Shown here in pieces: positions 46,684-59,552 of a stretch of 64,000 nt of DNA. Position 1 is the first letter of the stretch. Every line of letters begins with the position of its first letter. The notes below the pieces were generated by a model. That model had not been told where the DNA came from, did not search any database, and saw only the letters and a list, made by a program, of their open reading frames with translations. Origin of the DNA: Drosophila persimilis (Eukaryota > Arthropoda > Insecta > Diptera > Drosophilidae); assembly GCF_003286085.1 (NCBI RefSeq), contig NW_020825369.1:124001-188000 (forward strand). Direction: 5' to 3'. The position numbers were made by a program, and so were the translations under genes.

Positions 46684-46689
46684 AATAAA
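46684..46689 (+). terminator. polyadenylation signal of PIG-B
   Basis: AATAAA about 237 bp after the stop codon, in AT-rich 3'UTR-like sequence. Confidence 0.6.
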
Positions 46690-46699
46690 GTTCTAAAGT

Positions 46700-47216
46700 G
46701 AGGCAATATATATTTAAACTGTCCTTTGCTTTAATTTCTCAAAAATAAAGGTTCAGTTGGTGAAAAGTAGAAATGATTTTGAATTTATAGCCCAGTTGAC
46801 ATGTTGGTGGATGATATCCCAGGATCTCATAAATGCAGAAACTAGTCAGTCTCAAGTCAGTTTTAAAGTATTTCAATGATATTTTGAAGGTAGTGTTTTA
46901 ATTTGAAGGCTTACAGAGACCGAGAATGAGTATTGGGATCAGGGTATACAGGAAACTAATTAAAAGCATGAAAAGCACGTCTAAAACAAATCAATTTGAG
47001 ACAATTTTTTTTTACAAATTTCGTTTTAAAAACAGTTTGGAAACTAGTATGTATCTTAATATTAAATTAACGAAATATGGTAGAAAATGACCATATTCCG
47101 GTTGATGTGCAACAAGTGCAACAAAATTCCGACTGTTTTTTGTAGACTTTTTTTTAAAACCTTGTTTTAGTAAACATACAATAAATGGGAGTACTTAAAA
47201 GTAGTTAATTTATTCA
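46700..47216. other. AT-rich intergenic spacer
   Basis: No open frame of note. T-runs near 47.00 and 47.15 kb, and unique AT-rich sequence before the repeat array. Confidence 0.6.
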
Positions 47217-48370
47217 TCAATGGGATAAGGGCTGAGGGTTTTAGTTAGCCAGCATTATTCAGCGGAATATCAAACTTGATCAATAGGAACGATTACTCAA
47301 TTACATTTTTTTTTTTTACTTTTTCGCTAAAGCCTTTTTTAGACAAAATTCAATAAAAGCAAATATAAAAAATTGACCAGTCAGGTAGGAAATTGATTTA
47401 TTAATTGGATAAAATATGTGGGCAGGGCTGAGAGATCTATCTTTCTAGTTATATTCCACGGAATATAAAAATCCAGGAGTATGGTTTCCAATCCTTGACG
47501 GATAACGATTAGCCCATTGTAAGCCAAGGGGGTAGTGTAATATTTTACCGAAATTAATAAAAATTGAATAATTTTAGCGGAGTTCGATATCGTGGTTTTC
47601 TTAAGTTCAGAGGAATATGATATGAATCTACAAGAAGAAGTTCCAATCAGTAATATTTGCCGCCATTTACCTAAAGTCGTTGAACAGTTTAAATAGAGGG
47701 GGATTAAATGGGCTAAGGTCGATATAGGAGACACTATATTGTTGTTGAGGCATTAAAATTGAGGCAAAAACAATCATAGCAGGAAAAGAGGTATTTAAAA
47801 TAAGCCAGTCAAATAGAAAAATGATTCATTAATTGTATAAAATTATGTGGGCAGGGCTGAAAGATCTAGATAGGTGGTAGTATTCCACGGAATATCAAAA
47901 TCGAGGAAAATGGTTTCCAATCCTTCACAGAGAACGATTAACCCATTGCAAACCAAGGGGAAATTGTAATAATCCACCGAAAATAACGAAAATTCAATAA
48001 TTTTTTCGCAGTACATGTGAATAATATCGTGTTTTTGTTTTAAGTTCAGAGGAAGATGGCATGACTTTACAAGAAGAATTTACAATCAGTAATATTTGCC
48101 GCCATTTACATCAAGTCGTTGAACTGTTTAAATAGAGGGGGGTTAAGTAGGTTAAGGTCGATATACGCGACACTATATTGCTGTTGAGGCATTAAAATTG
48201 TGGCAAAAAAATTAAAAGCAATCGTAGTAGCAGGAAAACAAGTCAAGTATTTGAAATAAGCCAGTCAAGTAGAAAATTGATTCATTAATATGATAAAATT
48301 ATGTGGGCAGGGCTGTGGGTCTTATCTAGCTAGTAATATTTGACGGAATATCAAAAACGAGGAATATGTA
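47217..48370. repeat. tandem repeat array, 430-455 bp unit, about 2.3 copies
   Basis: The landmark (A/G)CCAGTCA(A/G)(G/A)TAG followed by ATAAAAT(T)ATGTGGGCAGGGC recurs at about 47375, 47803 and 48259. Other shared parts are TATGGTTTCCAATCCTT, the AGCAATATTTGCCGCC-like block (TAATATTTGCCGCCATTTAC) and GGTCGATATA...GACACTATATTG. An extra half unit lies at 47217-47302. The same family supplies the copy at 39.78-40.08 kb. No coding capacity is evident. It could be a local satellite or the remains of a noncoding mobile element. Confidence 0.85.
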
Positions 48371-48384
48371 TAATGTAACTTGAA

Positions 48385-48460
48385 CTCGTCAGTATATTTA
48401 CGGTATATTTTTACATTGAGATGGTATATTTTGGTATATTTCTGAGGGTCGGACGGTATG
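48385..48460. repeat. GGTATATTT motif cluster, related to the 19.8-kb repeat
   Basis: Contains GTATATTT three to four times and GGTATATTTCTGAGGGTCGG, the reverse complement of the CCCTCAGAAATATACC part of the 19.79-kb repeat. The motif resembles the Drosophila core-promoter element known as Ohler motif 6 (GTATWTTT), and it lies 230-300 bp upstream of the proposed transcription start at 48691. Confidence 0.6.
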
Positions 48461-48690
48461 GTTGTCTCACAAAAATTTTAGCCGCGAACCATGAAACAAC
48501 AAGACGGTGCCGTTTTTTTTTAAGAATTCAGAGAATTCCGTTGATATCTCAAAAAAATATCTATATTTTCCGCTAAAAAAATACCATCTAAAATATCGTC
48601 AATCACTCCCAAACTTTCGCAAATTTACGGTTACTGAGGTGCAGTCGTCGGCGAAAGAAATTGAAAACTGCATTTAAACCAAACGCAATC

Positions 48691-49180
48691 AGTCGGGCCT
48701 TTCGACAAACAATTTTCGTCGTTCGGAGCGAGCCAGTTTAGGCGGAAAAATCAGAGCCAAGATTGGTGGTTGCCAACGTTACGCACGCGTACAATACCTT
48801 AGCGAGACCACAAAAAAAAACACCTATGCGAAGCGAAGAGTGAAGAAATGCCTCTAACCTGAGTGAAAGTGCTGCAGTTAACAATATTTTTTTTTGTTTT
48901 TGTATATTTTGTGCAACACCAACAAAAACAGCAACGACTACCTGTTCTACCTGTAGCAGTCGTATCGAAAATCTATCCACCCCCGTCCACCCTAAATCCA
49001 TCTGTTGCGCGCTGCTGCTCTGCGGTTGTCGTGTGTGTTCGTGTGCGTCTTTTTGCATGTGTGTGTCAACGTTTGTGCGAAAATTTGTTTCTTTTCTTTA
49101 ATGAAATTAATGTCTTATTAACGGGTCTGCTGCTGCCACTGCCACTGCTGCTCCAATTGGATACCAACATATTTAAACAG
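48691..49180 (+). other. probable noncoding first exon of the right-hand gene
   Basis: A clear initiator (TCAGTC at 48689-48694, A at 48691) lies in a CG-rich island with CGTCGTTCGGAGCG about 25-40 bp downstream. The next 490 bp read like a Drosophila 5'UTR and end at a usable GTGCGT donor (ACAG|GTGCGT at 49181). The first matching coding acceptor on the same strand is at 56182. Start and donor are inferred; the open frame at 48863-49189 is not conserved-looking and I do not call it coding. Confidence 0.45.
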
Positions 49181-52100
49181 GTGCGTTAGCTTTAAGTGTC
49201 TCTAATCTCTTTAGCGTTCCCAAATTCGCTGCAAAGCTGCCAGGGCATGGCAATTAGCAAAAACAATCAGTGAGAATGACAGGGGAGACTGAAACAAATG
49301 AGGAATGTAATAATTACAGGTGGAAAAGATACATCTCTCTACTAAACAACACAGGAAGATTGAGAAGTTGACGAGTGTATGCCTTCCTCACCAAAGTAAT
49401 TATTGATTCTTTAACTTTTTGATCAGGAATACTATACTATACGCATGTACATATCCAAATACTACCTCAATGTCTTAATCCCCCTCTCTGGCCAGCTTGC
49501 GAGCACGCAACGTTTACTTAATGCTTATTGATTCTCAAACTGAGTATTCCCCATTTTAACATTGTTTGTTTTCGTTTTTTTTTTTTGGTTTTTTGGGGCA
49601 ATTAAATAAATGACTCGGGGGCTCTGTTCGCGTTTTATGTGTGGGACAGTTGTAACATTTTACCAAATGCGAAAATTCGCAATTGTTTTCGGTTTTCCTC
49701 TCTTTGTATTTGCTTTTGCTTTTGCTTTACTCTTTGTTGTTGCATATTTGTGATTGTTGTTGGTTTGAGCCAGGTTCGTGCCAGTTGGTGCCGTCGTTGA
49801 CTTTTTGTGCTGTGGGGTTTTATTTTAGCTGGATTTGCTTTTGTCTCTATCGCTATCTCGTTCCCCGCTCACCTCATCCCTCTCAGTTAGTTAGCGGCCT
49901 GAAGTTGAGGAAGTTTTCGAGTCTGGAAAGAGAGCGGAACAAGTGTTTCCGGATTTCCTTGAGGGACCACCTGCCACAGGACAAGATCCTGGGCACATAT
50001 TCCACTCAACGAAGCATCATCCTCTCATCCTTTTCCGCCTGTTGTAATCGGAAACCCACTTCGGAGAAGATGGAAATCTGTAGTAGCAGCTGCTTCCTCT
50101 TGCCCTCACCCTCACCCTCACCCCAGCCCCAAACCCAAACGCAACGCAAGTCGTTGCACATGGTGCTTCCCCATGAAATTTGATATATTTCGTGTCCATT
50201 TCCATTTCCCCCATAGAATCCATTTTGGCCTCTGTTTAACATTGTTTAGGGCGCCCTCTAAAATTACAGCTATGCATGTGCTCTGTGCAGCTAGCTGCTA
50301 TCTCTCTCACGCTCTAACGGTTCTCGTTTCACATTCGCACTTTGCATATTCTGGCCAAAAGCAACAAAACGGCTCTGAAAATAAATGTTGCCTCGTTTCT
50401 TCTGCTGCTTGGAATGGGTCGCCTTGGCACAGTTATGCGGCTTTGCTCATGTTTTTTCTTCATTTTTCTTTGTTTTTGGTTTTTTTCTTGCCTAATTGCT
50501 TATGGGCAAGAAAGACTACAGTCTGCAGCCAAATTTGGGCGATCTTTCAAGTCTTGACGGGGCACACAAGGATCAGGTTTCCCAATTTGCAATTTGGCTG
50601 TACTAAGGGATACACAGAAGCCGCCGGGAAGGTGAATTTGCAACTAAAACATATCATTAGTGGACCCCCCCTGATAATTACCAACAATCGTATGTTTATA
50701 CCTGTGGGGAGAAGGCCTTAGCTCCCCAATGGGGGGCAGCTGTCCACCAGTGCAGTCTTCACTGTAAGCGATTGACAGCTTTTTACTCGTATTGATTACA
50801 GTAATAAAAGTTTGCTGCCAGAAATCCCCTTTCAAAACGTTTACCAATAACACTCGTAAATTAAAAAAAAAAAAAAACAGCAAAAAACCAATTCTCATTT
50901 AAGAAATATTATTAAAAAAACCTTTTGCAAAAGCGCATTAAGTGCAAAAGTAAAAGCAAAAAAACAAAAAGAAGAAAACATTTAAAAAACCGCAAGCTAA
51001 AATTATAATTAATTATTTGAACTTCAATTCAATGCGATTCAAGGTAAACAAGTCGAAAAAAGATTTTGTATGGCTTTTTTTATTGTATTTATTTTTTGAA
51101 TGTACGCTTTTGTTTATACACAAGGCAAACGTCGAGAACGAACACTCGTGCCAAAGCAAAAGAGAACGAGCGAAGAACGAAGAAAGAAGGAAGCAGAAGA
51201 AAAGCCAGAAATGCCAGAGCCAAGGAATGGGAATCGTGTCAGTCAGCAGTTATTTAGAAGAAGAAGCTCCCGAAAGCTCTGCCAACTGGCGGTAGAGCGA
51301 GAGAGCGGCAGAGGGAGGGGGAGAGGCGAGCGAAAGAGAGATGCAGCGACAGACAGAGGTGAATGATGGTTGAAGCTGATTGAAGAGGAGAGCAAGATGA
51401 TGTCTTTTCCCCAATTGACACTGCAATTGGTTTGGACAACCTGAAAGCTCGTTGATCGACTGACTGAATGACTGACTGGCTGGCTGGGAGATTGACATGG
51501 AAATGAAAACGAATTCAAATGCAATTCAATCAATGTGGGTCAGCGGCAGCACTGGTTCCTTCCCCTCTTGCTCCACCTGCAGGCAGTTCAATGCACCGAA
51601 AGCAGCCCTCAAATGCCGACTAGGGAATACCCTATCAAAAACACACACTTGGATGTAATAAATGTCAAAGTTTTACCTATATTCTGGCATAAAAAACAAC
51701 CGATCGCCAGCAGATCCAGCCATACGCCTATGCCCTTCGATTACAGGGTATACAAAAGAGTGTGTGTGTGCGTGTGTGTGCTTGGTTCTCTCTCGTGTAA
51801 TTAGTGAGGAAATGCTGTTGGGGAATTCATCTAATTCCGTGTTTTGTTTGGTTTGGCTCTACCTTTTTGAAGAGCCCGCATCCGAGCGATGGCCTAAGTA
51901 AATAATTGCGGTAAATGCAGCACGAAAAGAACTCACAAAAGTGACAGGGAGAAAGGAGAGGAAGGAGTGCTGGATGCATGGTGGAGGGTAGGGGGGGGTA
52001 GGAGAGGGACTGCCACAACTTCAAACAGGTGTCGTCGCTTTTAATGACAGTCGAGGCCCGCCGTCTGGAACAAAGTCTGTCTCTCTCTCTCTGGCATGGG

Positions 52101-55100
52101 TTTTTCATCTTTTGTCGCTGCATCGCATACTGCTGCTATCTAGATACATACATATATGTACATGTAAGTACATCTACCTGTGGGGGGGGGGGGGAGAGAG
52201 ACTTCCGTGTTTATGTTTTACTTTATATTTTATTAAAGGTTGTTGTCATTGTGGAAACATTTGTCTGTCTGAAGCTTCAACAGCTGTTGCTGGATACCAT
52301 TCAGTGCTTTTCAAACTGTAAGGCCGATAATAGTAGTCTTTTGTCTCTCTAGAGGGTTTTTCCATAACTTCTTCTGCCTCTTGGCGCTTACCCAACAAAC
52401 TATGTGTTGATGGGTCCCTCCTTGACCTGCCTCTCGCAAGGCCTCTCAGACATGTCTCTCTGTCTAGTGTTCTACCAATTGGTATTCCTCTCGTGCACCA
52501 TCTCCTCGAGGAGCTGGGTCTCGAGCACGCCCGCCCCATTATTCATTCAGGCATCCAGGCATCCACCCAAAAACCTGACATGGAATTTTCGCTTTCGGAT
52601 CACAGCTGGCTTCCGCCCTGGAGAATGTTAAGCCTCCGGGGAAGAGCACAAATTAGCGGGAACTGCCAACGAAACATTCACCAGAAATCAGAAATAGAGT
52701 CTGAGAGAGAGAGAGGTCGGGAGTTCCTCCCCTGTCCTCCCCTTCGGAGGTGCAGACAGTTCCGGGCATAAAAATAAAATTATAAAACAGAAATATGTCA
52801 ACAGAGGCGTTAAGTAAATGGGATTTGTATTTTAGTAGACGCGGACGTTTCGAGCAACTAATTGATTTTAAAGTATTCACAGGCGGTGCCACAGTGCCGC
52901 AGTGCCACAGTGTGTGTGTGTCCTACAGTGCGTTTCTCGAGCATAAGCTTCACACCTTCCGCTTAAGCCTACTACAGTTTGAGTAACAGTTTGAGAGCTC
53001 TGATTAAGTCGCTTACTTCTCTTCACTTTCGCCCCCCCACGTTCCCCTTCATTTCACTCCCTCGGTTGACCCAATTTCCTCCGATACCGATACCGATACC
53101 GCTTCAAGTGTTGTAACAGAATTTTCTGTTTTGCTTCTTTGTTTTTCCAGTTTTCCCAGTCTGTATTTTGTATAATTCATCAATATTGCTTCAATCTATT
53201 GGGTCTCTGATTGTTTGTCGTCGTGTCGCTTGTTTTTGTGGGCGTTTTGTTTGCTTTTCGAGGGCGTCTACCATGGGGATCGATTCAAGGGGCAGCCAAA
53301 GCTTGTCCACGGGTATTCCAAATCAAGTAAAGGTGTACCCTGTTTTGCCTCGAAGGGGATCCCAGCAGTAATAAGCTGGTTTTTAATGTGTTTCGTAATC
53401 AATCACCATTCCGACTAGATGAATATTTAGTCGAAGGCACGTTCAACGTTTGAAATGCATTTCGGTTGAAAGAAATGCTCGTTTCTCAGCGTTAAACACG
53501 TTTTCCAGCACGGAATTTGCACGCTGCCAGATTTGTCTTGCCGTTGGATAAGATTTTCCTCACTTGACTCGACCAAAACTAATGGGAAATGGAAAATGGA
53601 AAATGGAAAATGGGAGATCGGTGCAACAGCTGTGCGTTTCTGTAGTTTACTTATCGATGCAATCTCTCGAGCAGGTAGTTCGTGGGCAAACCCTCGAGAT
53701 GCTGGCTGGCTGGCTGGCAGGCTGTCTGGCATCTGTTTGCCACTTGAGCAAAGGATCTTTCGAAATCTCCGTCTGTCTCTCGGTCTCGCTTTTTAATTAA
53801 GGGTTTTCATTGGAATTTCGGAACTGTTCTGTTGAAGTGCTCAATCCACTTTCGTTATGGCTCGAATTCGATCTAGCCCGGTTCTCCTATTCATCGCCAT
53901 ATGGCCCTGGTCCATGTTCTGTCTTTTTGGTGGTACGTGCAGTTCCCCAAGCCCCAGGCATTATTACCACATCACAACATCTGCATAATTAGATATATAG
54001 ACAGATAGATGGATGGATGGATGGGATGGATTACATGTGTGTGACAAAACAACCAACAAAAGCAATTGAATGGGATAAGAATTACGGCCTGCCTGGTACA
54101 CTTTCCACTCATCCATGCCCCGCACTTATTGTGTGTGTGAGGCTCTCTCATCGGATCAATTTTTCAATTGTTTTCTCGCACACAAGTTCAAGTTTATTAG
54201 TCACACACAAGGCAGGGTGGGGGCGGCATGGGGCATGGGGCATGGCAGCTGGTCAAGTCTCGGATAACATCTAATAAAAATAAAACTGAAACTCTGCTGC
54301 AACGCCGCGGCGTCTGTGCCTGTGCCTCCACTCAACCCACTCTCTGCTTCGGAGAGGAACAACTTGTTCTATAATTAAACAATTCCATATACAGTTATAT
54401 ACTGGAGATCCCCCCCCGCCCCCCCACACTCGTTTTTGATCTTTAGCATATGGCTAATGAATGATACGGCTTATGAACTGCAGCGCCCCTCTGCCCCTCT
54501 GCCGCTCTGCCGCTCTGCCCCTTCCCCACTCAGAGCTTTATTCCCACAATTCTTTATTCATTTATTTGTACATATAATTCATCAGATATCAGGTGGCGAG
54601 AAGAAGCTGCAAACAAAGGAAAACTATTCATGGGAAATACTCGTGCAATATACGGAGTACACACACACCGAGAGAGAGAGAGACAGCTAGAGACAAGTGC
54701 AGCCAAGTTTTGCAGTAACGGAACCCAAAGCGGATTGGTCTTTTGCTGTTGGGATGCTGCTGCTGCTGCTGCTCTAACTGAACTTCTTACCCTATCAGGG
54801 GGCAGCATCCGGCTAAGCTTCGACTTGTCTGCATCCCAGGGTATCTAAGTCTTCGATCCACCCAAGAGCATCTCTTGGTGCCCCAACCAGCTGCCGATGC
54901 TGTCGCTGACACAGATTGCCTTGGCTGCTACGCTGTAGCAATCAGTCTTTGGCAACTTAATCAAGTGTCATAGCTGCCAGCGATGTGAACAGCAGAGGGT
55001 GGCAGCTCTCACACACGCCCTCCTCCCCCTCCCCCCTCACCAACCATCCTCTTATGCAAAACCAACAAAAAAAATAAAAATATCATTGCATAAGTGGGGA

Positions 55101-56181
55101 AAAAGTTTTAGGAGGGGTTGTACATTTCTTCTTTGTTTTGTTTTTGACTAACTTTCATCGATTTTTTCAGTGCAATTTGTTGGTGTTTTTGGTTGTTAGT
55201 TGTTGGTTTGTTGGTTTGTTGGTTTGTTGGTTTGTTGGTTGTTGGGTTCGGCCAGAGTTCGTTGCTCCCCGTGCGCGCTTGGTACTCACTCAGCCGCTCT
55301 TCACCTCTTCGCTGAATTGCTGTGATTTTGCCCGAGTATCATTATTTCCTTTTGCTTTCTTTTGAGCCACATATATCTGCTCATTATGGCATATTATTCC
55401 AGCTGGAAACGCTCTGCAGACAATCGATATTTAATCACAAGTTTATGGTTAGTCTATTATGAAATTGTTGGCCAGGAGGCTCCTCCCTCATGTCAATCCA
55501 TATAATTTGGAGTAATTGAAGTGAAACTTCAACTGGTTGAACCAAAAAGGTTAGAGAGGACTCCTCTTTCAATTTGGATCATGTTGTTGTGTCTTATCCC
55601 TTTCCCATGAGTGTTGGACATACCCCTAATCCCTCTGGAGAACGTGGACGTTGACCCACTTACTCTCTTACAACTAACGGCCCTGACATATCAATCGAAC
55701 ACTCCACCAATTGTACCAACAATATTTATAGATTTTTCTATGCGCCCCAATAATCCGCCAAACCCCCAATTCGGTGACAATTCAAAAAAGAAACGAAAGC
55801 GTGAAACACGAAAAAGAAAACCAGAAAATGATGGCAAGGCAGAGCGCCGACAATTATAGAAGAAATAAACTCGTATCGTGGGTAATTACTCACGCCCAGA
55901 TCGGGAACCTCTCCCTCCCCCTCGCCCCCCTTTCCCAGCCAGTCACGCCCTGGAGTAAGGGATAATTGCTGGAAGGAAGTGTCCACAACAGACCTCGACC
56001 CAATTTGGTTTCCCTCGGTAGAAGTTTGACCAAAATCGGAAGTAGAAAGTGCACCTGTTGCACGCGTTGAATTAGGGCTAAACATGAATGGTTTGACAAG
56101 CACTGGGACCTGCTTGCCAGGCACACAGATTCCTCTGTTCCGAACTTCTTTGATAAATGTTTAATTTTTTTATTCTTTCAG
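49181..56181 (+). other. large first intron of the right-hand gene
   Basis: Seven kilobases without a credible gene. Notable content: (GT)n near 51.76 kb, CT and GA tracts near 52.08 and 54.67 kb, a G-run at about 52185, CCGATA repeats at 53.08-53.10 kb, GGAAAATGG repeats at 53.58-53.61 kb, GATG repeats at 54.01-54.03 kb and TTGGTTTG repeats at 55.20-55.24 kb. Long introns with such content often hold enhancers, but none can be identified here. Confidence 0.45.
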
Positions 56182-56197
56182 CTCTTCCACACTCAAG

Positions 56198-56333
56198 ATG
56201 GCGCCCATGCCGCGCATTCAGCTGCCCAACAGCCCCAATGCGGCCATCAAAGCCAACACAAACAGTTTTCTCTATGCGGAAACCATGTCCGGCGACAGCA
56301 GCCCCACGCCCAGCAGTCCGCCCTCCAGCACAG
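56198..56333 (+). CDS. first coding exon of the right-hand gene (residues 1-45, phase 1 end)
   Basis: The exon begins at a good acceptor (TTTATTCTTTCAG, exon from 56182), and the ATG follows 16 bp later after ACTCAAG. It reads MAPMPRIQLPNSPNAAIKAN, TNSFLYAETMSGDSS and PTPSSPPSST, then a GTACAG donor. The composition (Pro/Ser-rich with a short conserved-looking FLYAETM motif) suggests a disordered regulatory N-terminus. The family is not recognised. Confidence 0.75.
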
Positions 56334-56405
56334 GTACAGTACCACCCAGACCCAGCGATGACCTTTGATCGGTCTTGGCAATAATCAACGGTTTTTTTTT
56401 TGTAG

Positions 56406-56715
56406 CGGGCGTTGCCAAATCTCAGTGTTCGTCCTTATCCGATGGCGAGTCCTTCGAGGGCTATGGCGAGAACGAGTATCCCGCCCAACTGAGGGAAGGA
56501 CGGAATGGCTCCAATTCGAGCAACAACAACAACAACAACAGCATCAGCAACAACAACAACAACAGTAGCAACAACCACGCCAATGGCAACAACAATCTCA
56601 GCGTGGGAAGCTCCAATCACAGTGGACACTCGAACGATGGAAATAACAATCTGAACGCCAGCGTTGGCATCGAACTCGATCTGGCCCCGCATGCGGGCTC
56701 ATCCACGCCCCAAGA
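56406..56715 (+). CDS. second coding exon of the right-hand gene (residues 46-148)
   Basis: It has an acceptor after a T-run (TTTTTTTTTTGTAG) and a GTGAGT donor. It encodes AGVAKSQCSSLSDGESFEGY, then an acidic GENEYPAQL stretch. A long Asn/Ser region (about residues 80-130, with AAC repeats) is followed by GIELDLAPHAGSSTPQ. The SSLSDGESFE segment is Ser/acidic-rich and looks like a casein-kinase-type phosphorylation region. The Asn run is the usual Drosophila homopolymer expansion. Confidence 0.75.
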
Positions 56716-56775
56716 GTGAGTCGAATCGAATGCATATCCATTGGAATTTAGAATTAACTGTCCTGCCATTTCCAG

Positions 56776-56844
56776 CGATGACGAACTGAACATTATGCCC
56801 CGAGACAATTGGGCCAGACGCAGTCTGAGACGCACACCGACAAG
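56776..56844 (+). CDS. third coding exon of the right-hand gene (residues 149-171)
   Basis: 69 bp, in frame from the previous exon. It reads DDDELNIMPRDNWARRSLRR, then TPT, before a GTAAAC donor. The basic RRSLRRTPT motif resembles a basophilic-kinase or 14-3-3 type site. That is suggestive only. Confidence 0.75.
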
Positions 56845-57802
56845 GTAAACCCACACTCCCACCACCACCAGTCCATTATTCACTCGCTTTACTCCCAAAA
56901 TGGATATCGAAACGAATCGAATGCGAATCTCTACAGTTGTAAGAAATATGTACATACATATATAAGGTTGCACACATAATCAGGCTACTGACTACGTAAT
57001 GGCCATAAAGCTGCCCCAACCAGTCGGCAGTCGGCAGACGGCAGTCCAGTCCCAGAGACTTCATCAATTCAAAACTCTAGTCTCAATTTGTCCGTAGCAA
57101 AAAAAAAACAACAAAAAGCCACACTATTTGAATATTTAACCTTTTCTGTGTGTATACACATGTATGTGGCATTAAAATGCATACAGAAAACCAGTTTTTT
57201 CTATGCTCGTCTCGGCCTGGGCCGCCACAAGCCGTGATTCATGCGTGGCTCCGTCTTCGAGTCGCAAATCCCAACACAGTCGGTGCTCGTGGGGCATGCA
57301 CATGTTTTTTTTGGAGACCAAAGTTGTTATAAATAATATAGATAATACAATTATGTCTTGGATATCCAGTTAACATTCGGTTAAGCAACTTAACAGAGTT
57401 TTGTTCATTGAATTCCTCCAACATTTCCCCCAACCGAAGTCTGTTAAGGCAGTCCAGCTGCAAGGTATAATGGAAAAGGTGGTGGCACTGATTTGGAAAT
57501 TGAAACAACGATCTTAGGTGTGCAAAGCGTTTTCAAAAGAAGAAACTAATTCAAGAGACGTTTCTCTAAATATTAATAAAAGATCAAGGATTATAGATAA
57601 ATATATTTCAAGTATGATTCATCAAATCATTGATTGGGAAGTAATTACAAATGGAAGAGAAATAGCAGAGCAGACAAATACTTAAGGAATTTTCAAATTT
57701 CTCGAAAATGATTACCTCTTTAAACCACAAACTAAAACTTTAGCCAAATGTGCACTTTTAGCCTTAATTTAAACCTTAAATTGATGAATATTTTTCTTAC
57801 AG

Positions 57803-57847
57803 CAATCCCGATAGCTTATCGCAGCGTCGTTGGGGCTCCATGAGACA
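57803..57847 (+). CDS. fourth coding exon of the right-hand gene (residues 172-186, phase 2 end)
   Basis: 45 bp between TTTTTCTTACAG and GTAAGC. It reads SNPDSLSQRRWGSMR and ends with CA of the next codon (His or Gln). It continues the Ser/Arg-rich theme of the previous exon. No following exon with matching phase was found before the right edge, so the gene continues beyond the window. Confidence 0.7.
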
Positions 57848-59552
57848 GTAAGCCACAAATCATTATTCCTTTGGGTTTCATGTAGAATCTGCTCACGCAA
57901 CCAACCAACAAAACAATTATTTTAACCTCTAATCTCACATTTTTGGCCCATTTTGGTTTCGGCTCACATATATTGTACATAAACAAATTAATTACTCAAT
58001 TGGTGTACATTTAAGGGAACTATTTTAATATTTTCAGCATCAAGAGCATACAAAAAATGTATTTTTATTCGAATTTGTATCAAACCTTTTATTTTGAACA
58101 TTTTGATTGGATTTTTTCCATCTCAACTACAGTGGCTATCAGGTTTTTCCATCTTTTCCGACCACTTCAATTGTTATACAACCGAAATGTACGATTGTGG
58201 CTCATTTTCAAGAGCTTTCTTTCGGCCAACCCAACGCCCCGCCCCCAAAATGGGGCCCATCATAAAAGTTACACACGAAATTGGCACATTTCTGGGGGCA
58301 TTAATTGCGAGACCAGACCAGACCAGACCATAATAAATATATCAGATTAATGGCGAGAGATTTTGCCGGAACGAAGGGAAATAAATGAGAACTTTGAGAT
58401 GAGATCTCTGCGGCTTCCTTGATAGTTGGCGTTCTGCTTGGAGTTCACATGGAGAGGAGACCTTGTTTCCTGTTTGCCCTCTCTCCCCTGGGCCAAAGCG
58501 GTTTGGCTGCTTTTGCGAGAGCTCTTCTCTCGGTTTTGCGGAAAGGTTGAAGGTACACCGAGTGCCCATAAAATGCGGGCCTGGCTCTAACCAATCTCCT
58601 TTTCCCCTTGGTTCGGCTTGAATTGGCCTGGCTTACAAGTTTCACATCGCTGTCTCTCTCTCTCAGGGGTAGTCATGCCATTGGAATTTGCCCAGAGAGC
58701 TCTTGCCTGGCTCTCGCCTGGCTCTGGCTTTGTCTGTGGCTCTGGCTCTGGCTCTGACTCTGAGGAAGTGAGGAGTTGGCGGCACTGAAAACAGGTTTGA
58801 CTTGAGGCAAGGCAATTGTTTACTCTTCAGAATTTAGGCCGACACTTTTGTCAAGTCGCGAATAAAATTGACCCAAAATTCACGCCAAGATGGATGCTAG
58901 AGTTTGTCCACTGCCGCCAGGCTTTCATCTGGAATCGTTGTGGAGTATGCCCGGCGATTTCCCTCCGTTCAAGGCATGTGCAGATCAGTTAACCCTTTCC
59001 CAGGCCTTAAATCGTTGCCAGACCCTGGTGTTCCCAGAGCCCCCTCCCTCCCAGTGCTCCCCCTTGAAGTTGTCATGCAAATGCCTTTGTCTTTGCCCAA
59101 CTGCTGGGAATTTGTTGCCCCTCGGTCTCGGTCTGCACTTGGCATTCAACAAAAGAGCGATAGGAAAAAAATGCACTTTAAGAACCGAAGAAAAATATAC
59201 AGAAATATCTTGAAAAAAGAGCCAATTTACAAATTTCAATAAATACAACAATTATATATTTTTGAGATATTTAAGACTTCCTAAGAGCGAAGAGCTAGCA
59301 GATGCCTTATTTGATGATAAATTGCCCTTCCAATCTGGCTTGTATTTCTTCCTCCATTCATATATTATTGAATAATGCCTGACTGCCATAGATCCGTCTT
59401 CCGAATATCACGTGTTATTGAGAGAAGGCTTCTGATCAAACTATAATTCCATCGCTTCTTTTCCCACTTGAATCCTTTCTCAATGATCTAACATTAGTTA
59501 TGACAATCCACTTGCTGCTGGGTAATGCTCACAGGCCATATCTACGTTTATC

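Noticed and set aside
58039-58350. Possible next exon of the right-hand gene after TTTTCAG
   Set aside because: The frame gives an AT-driven Phe/Tyr/Ile-rich peptide, unlike the preceding Ser/Arg-rich exons, and lacks a good donor.
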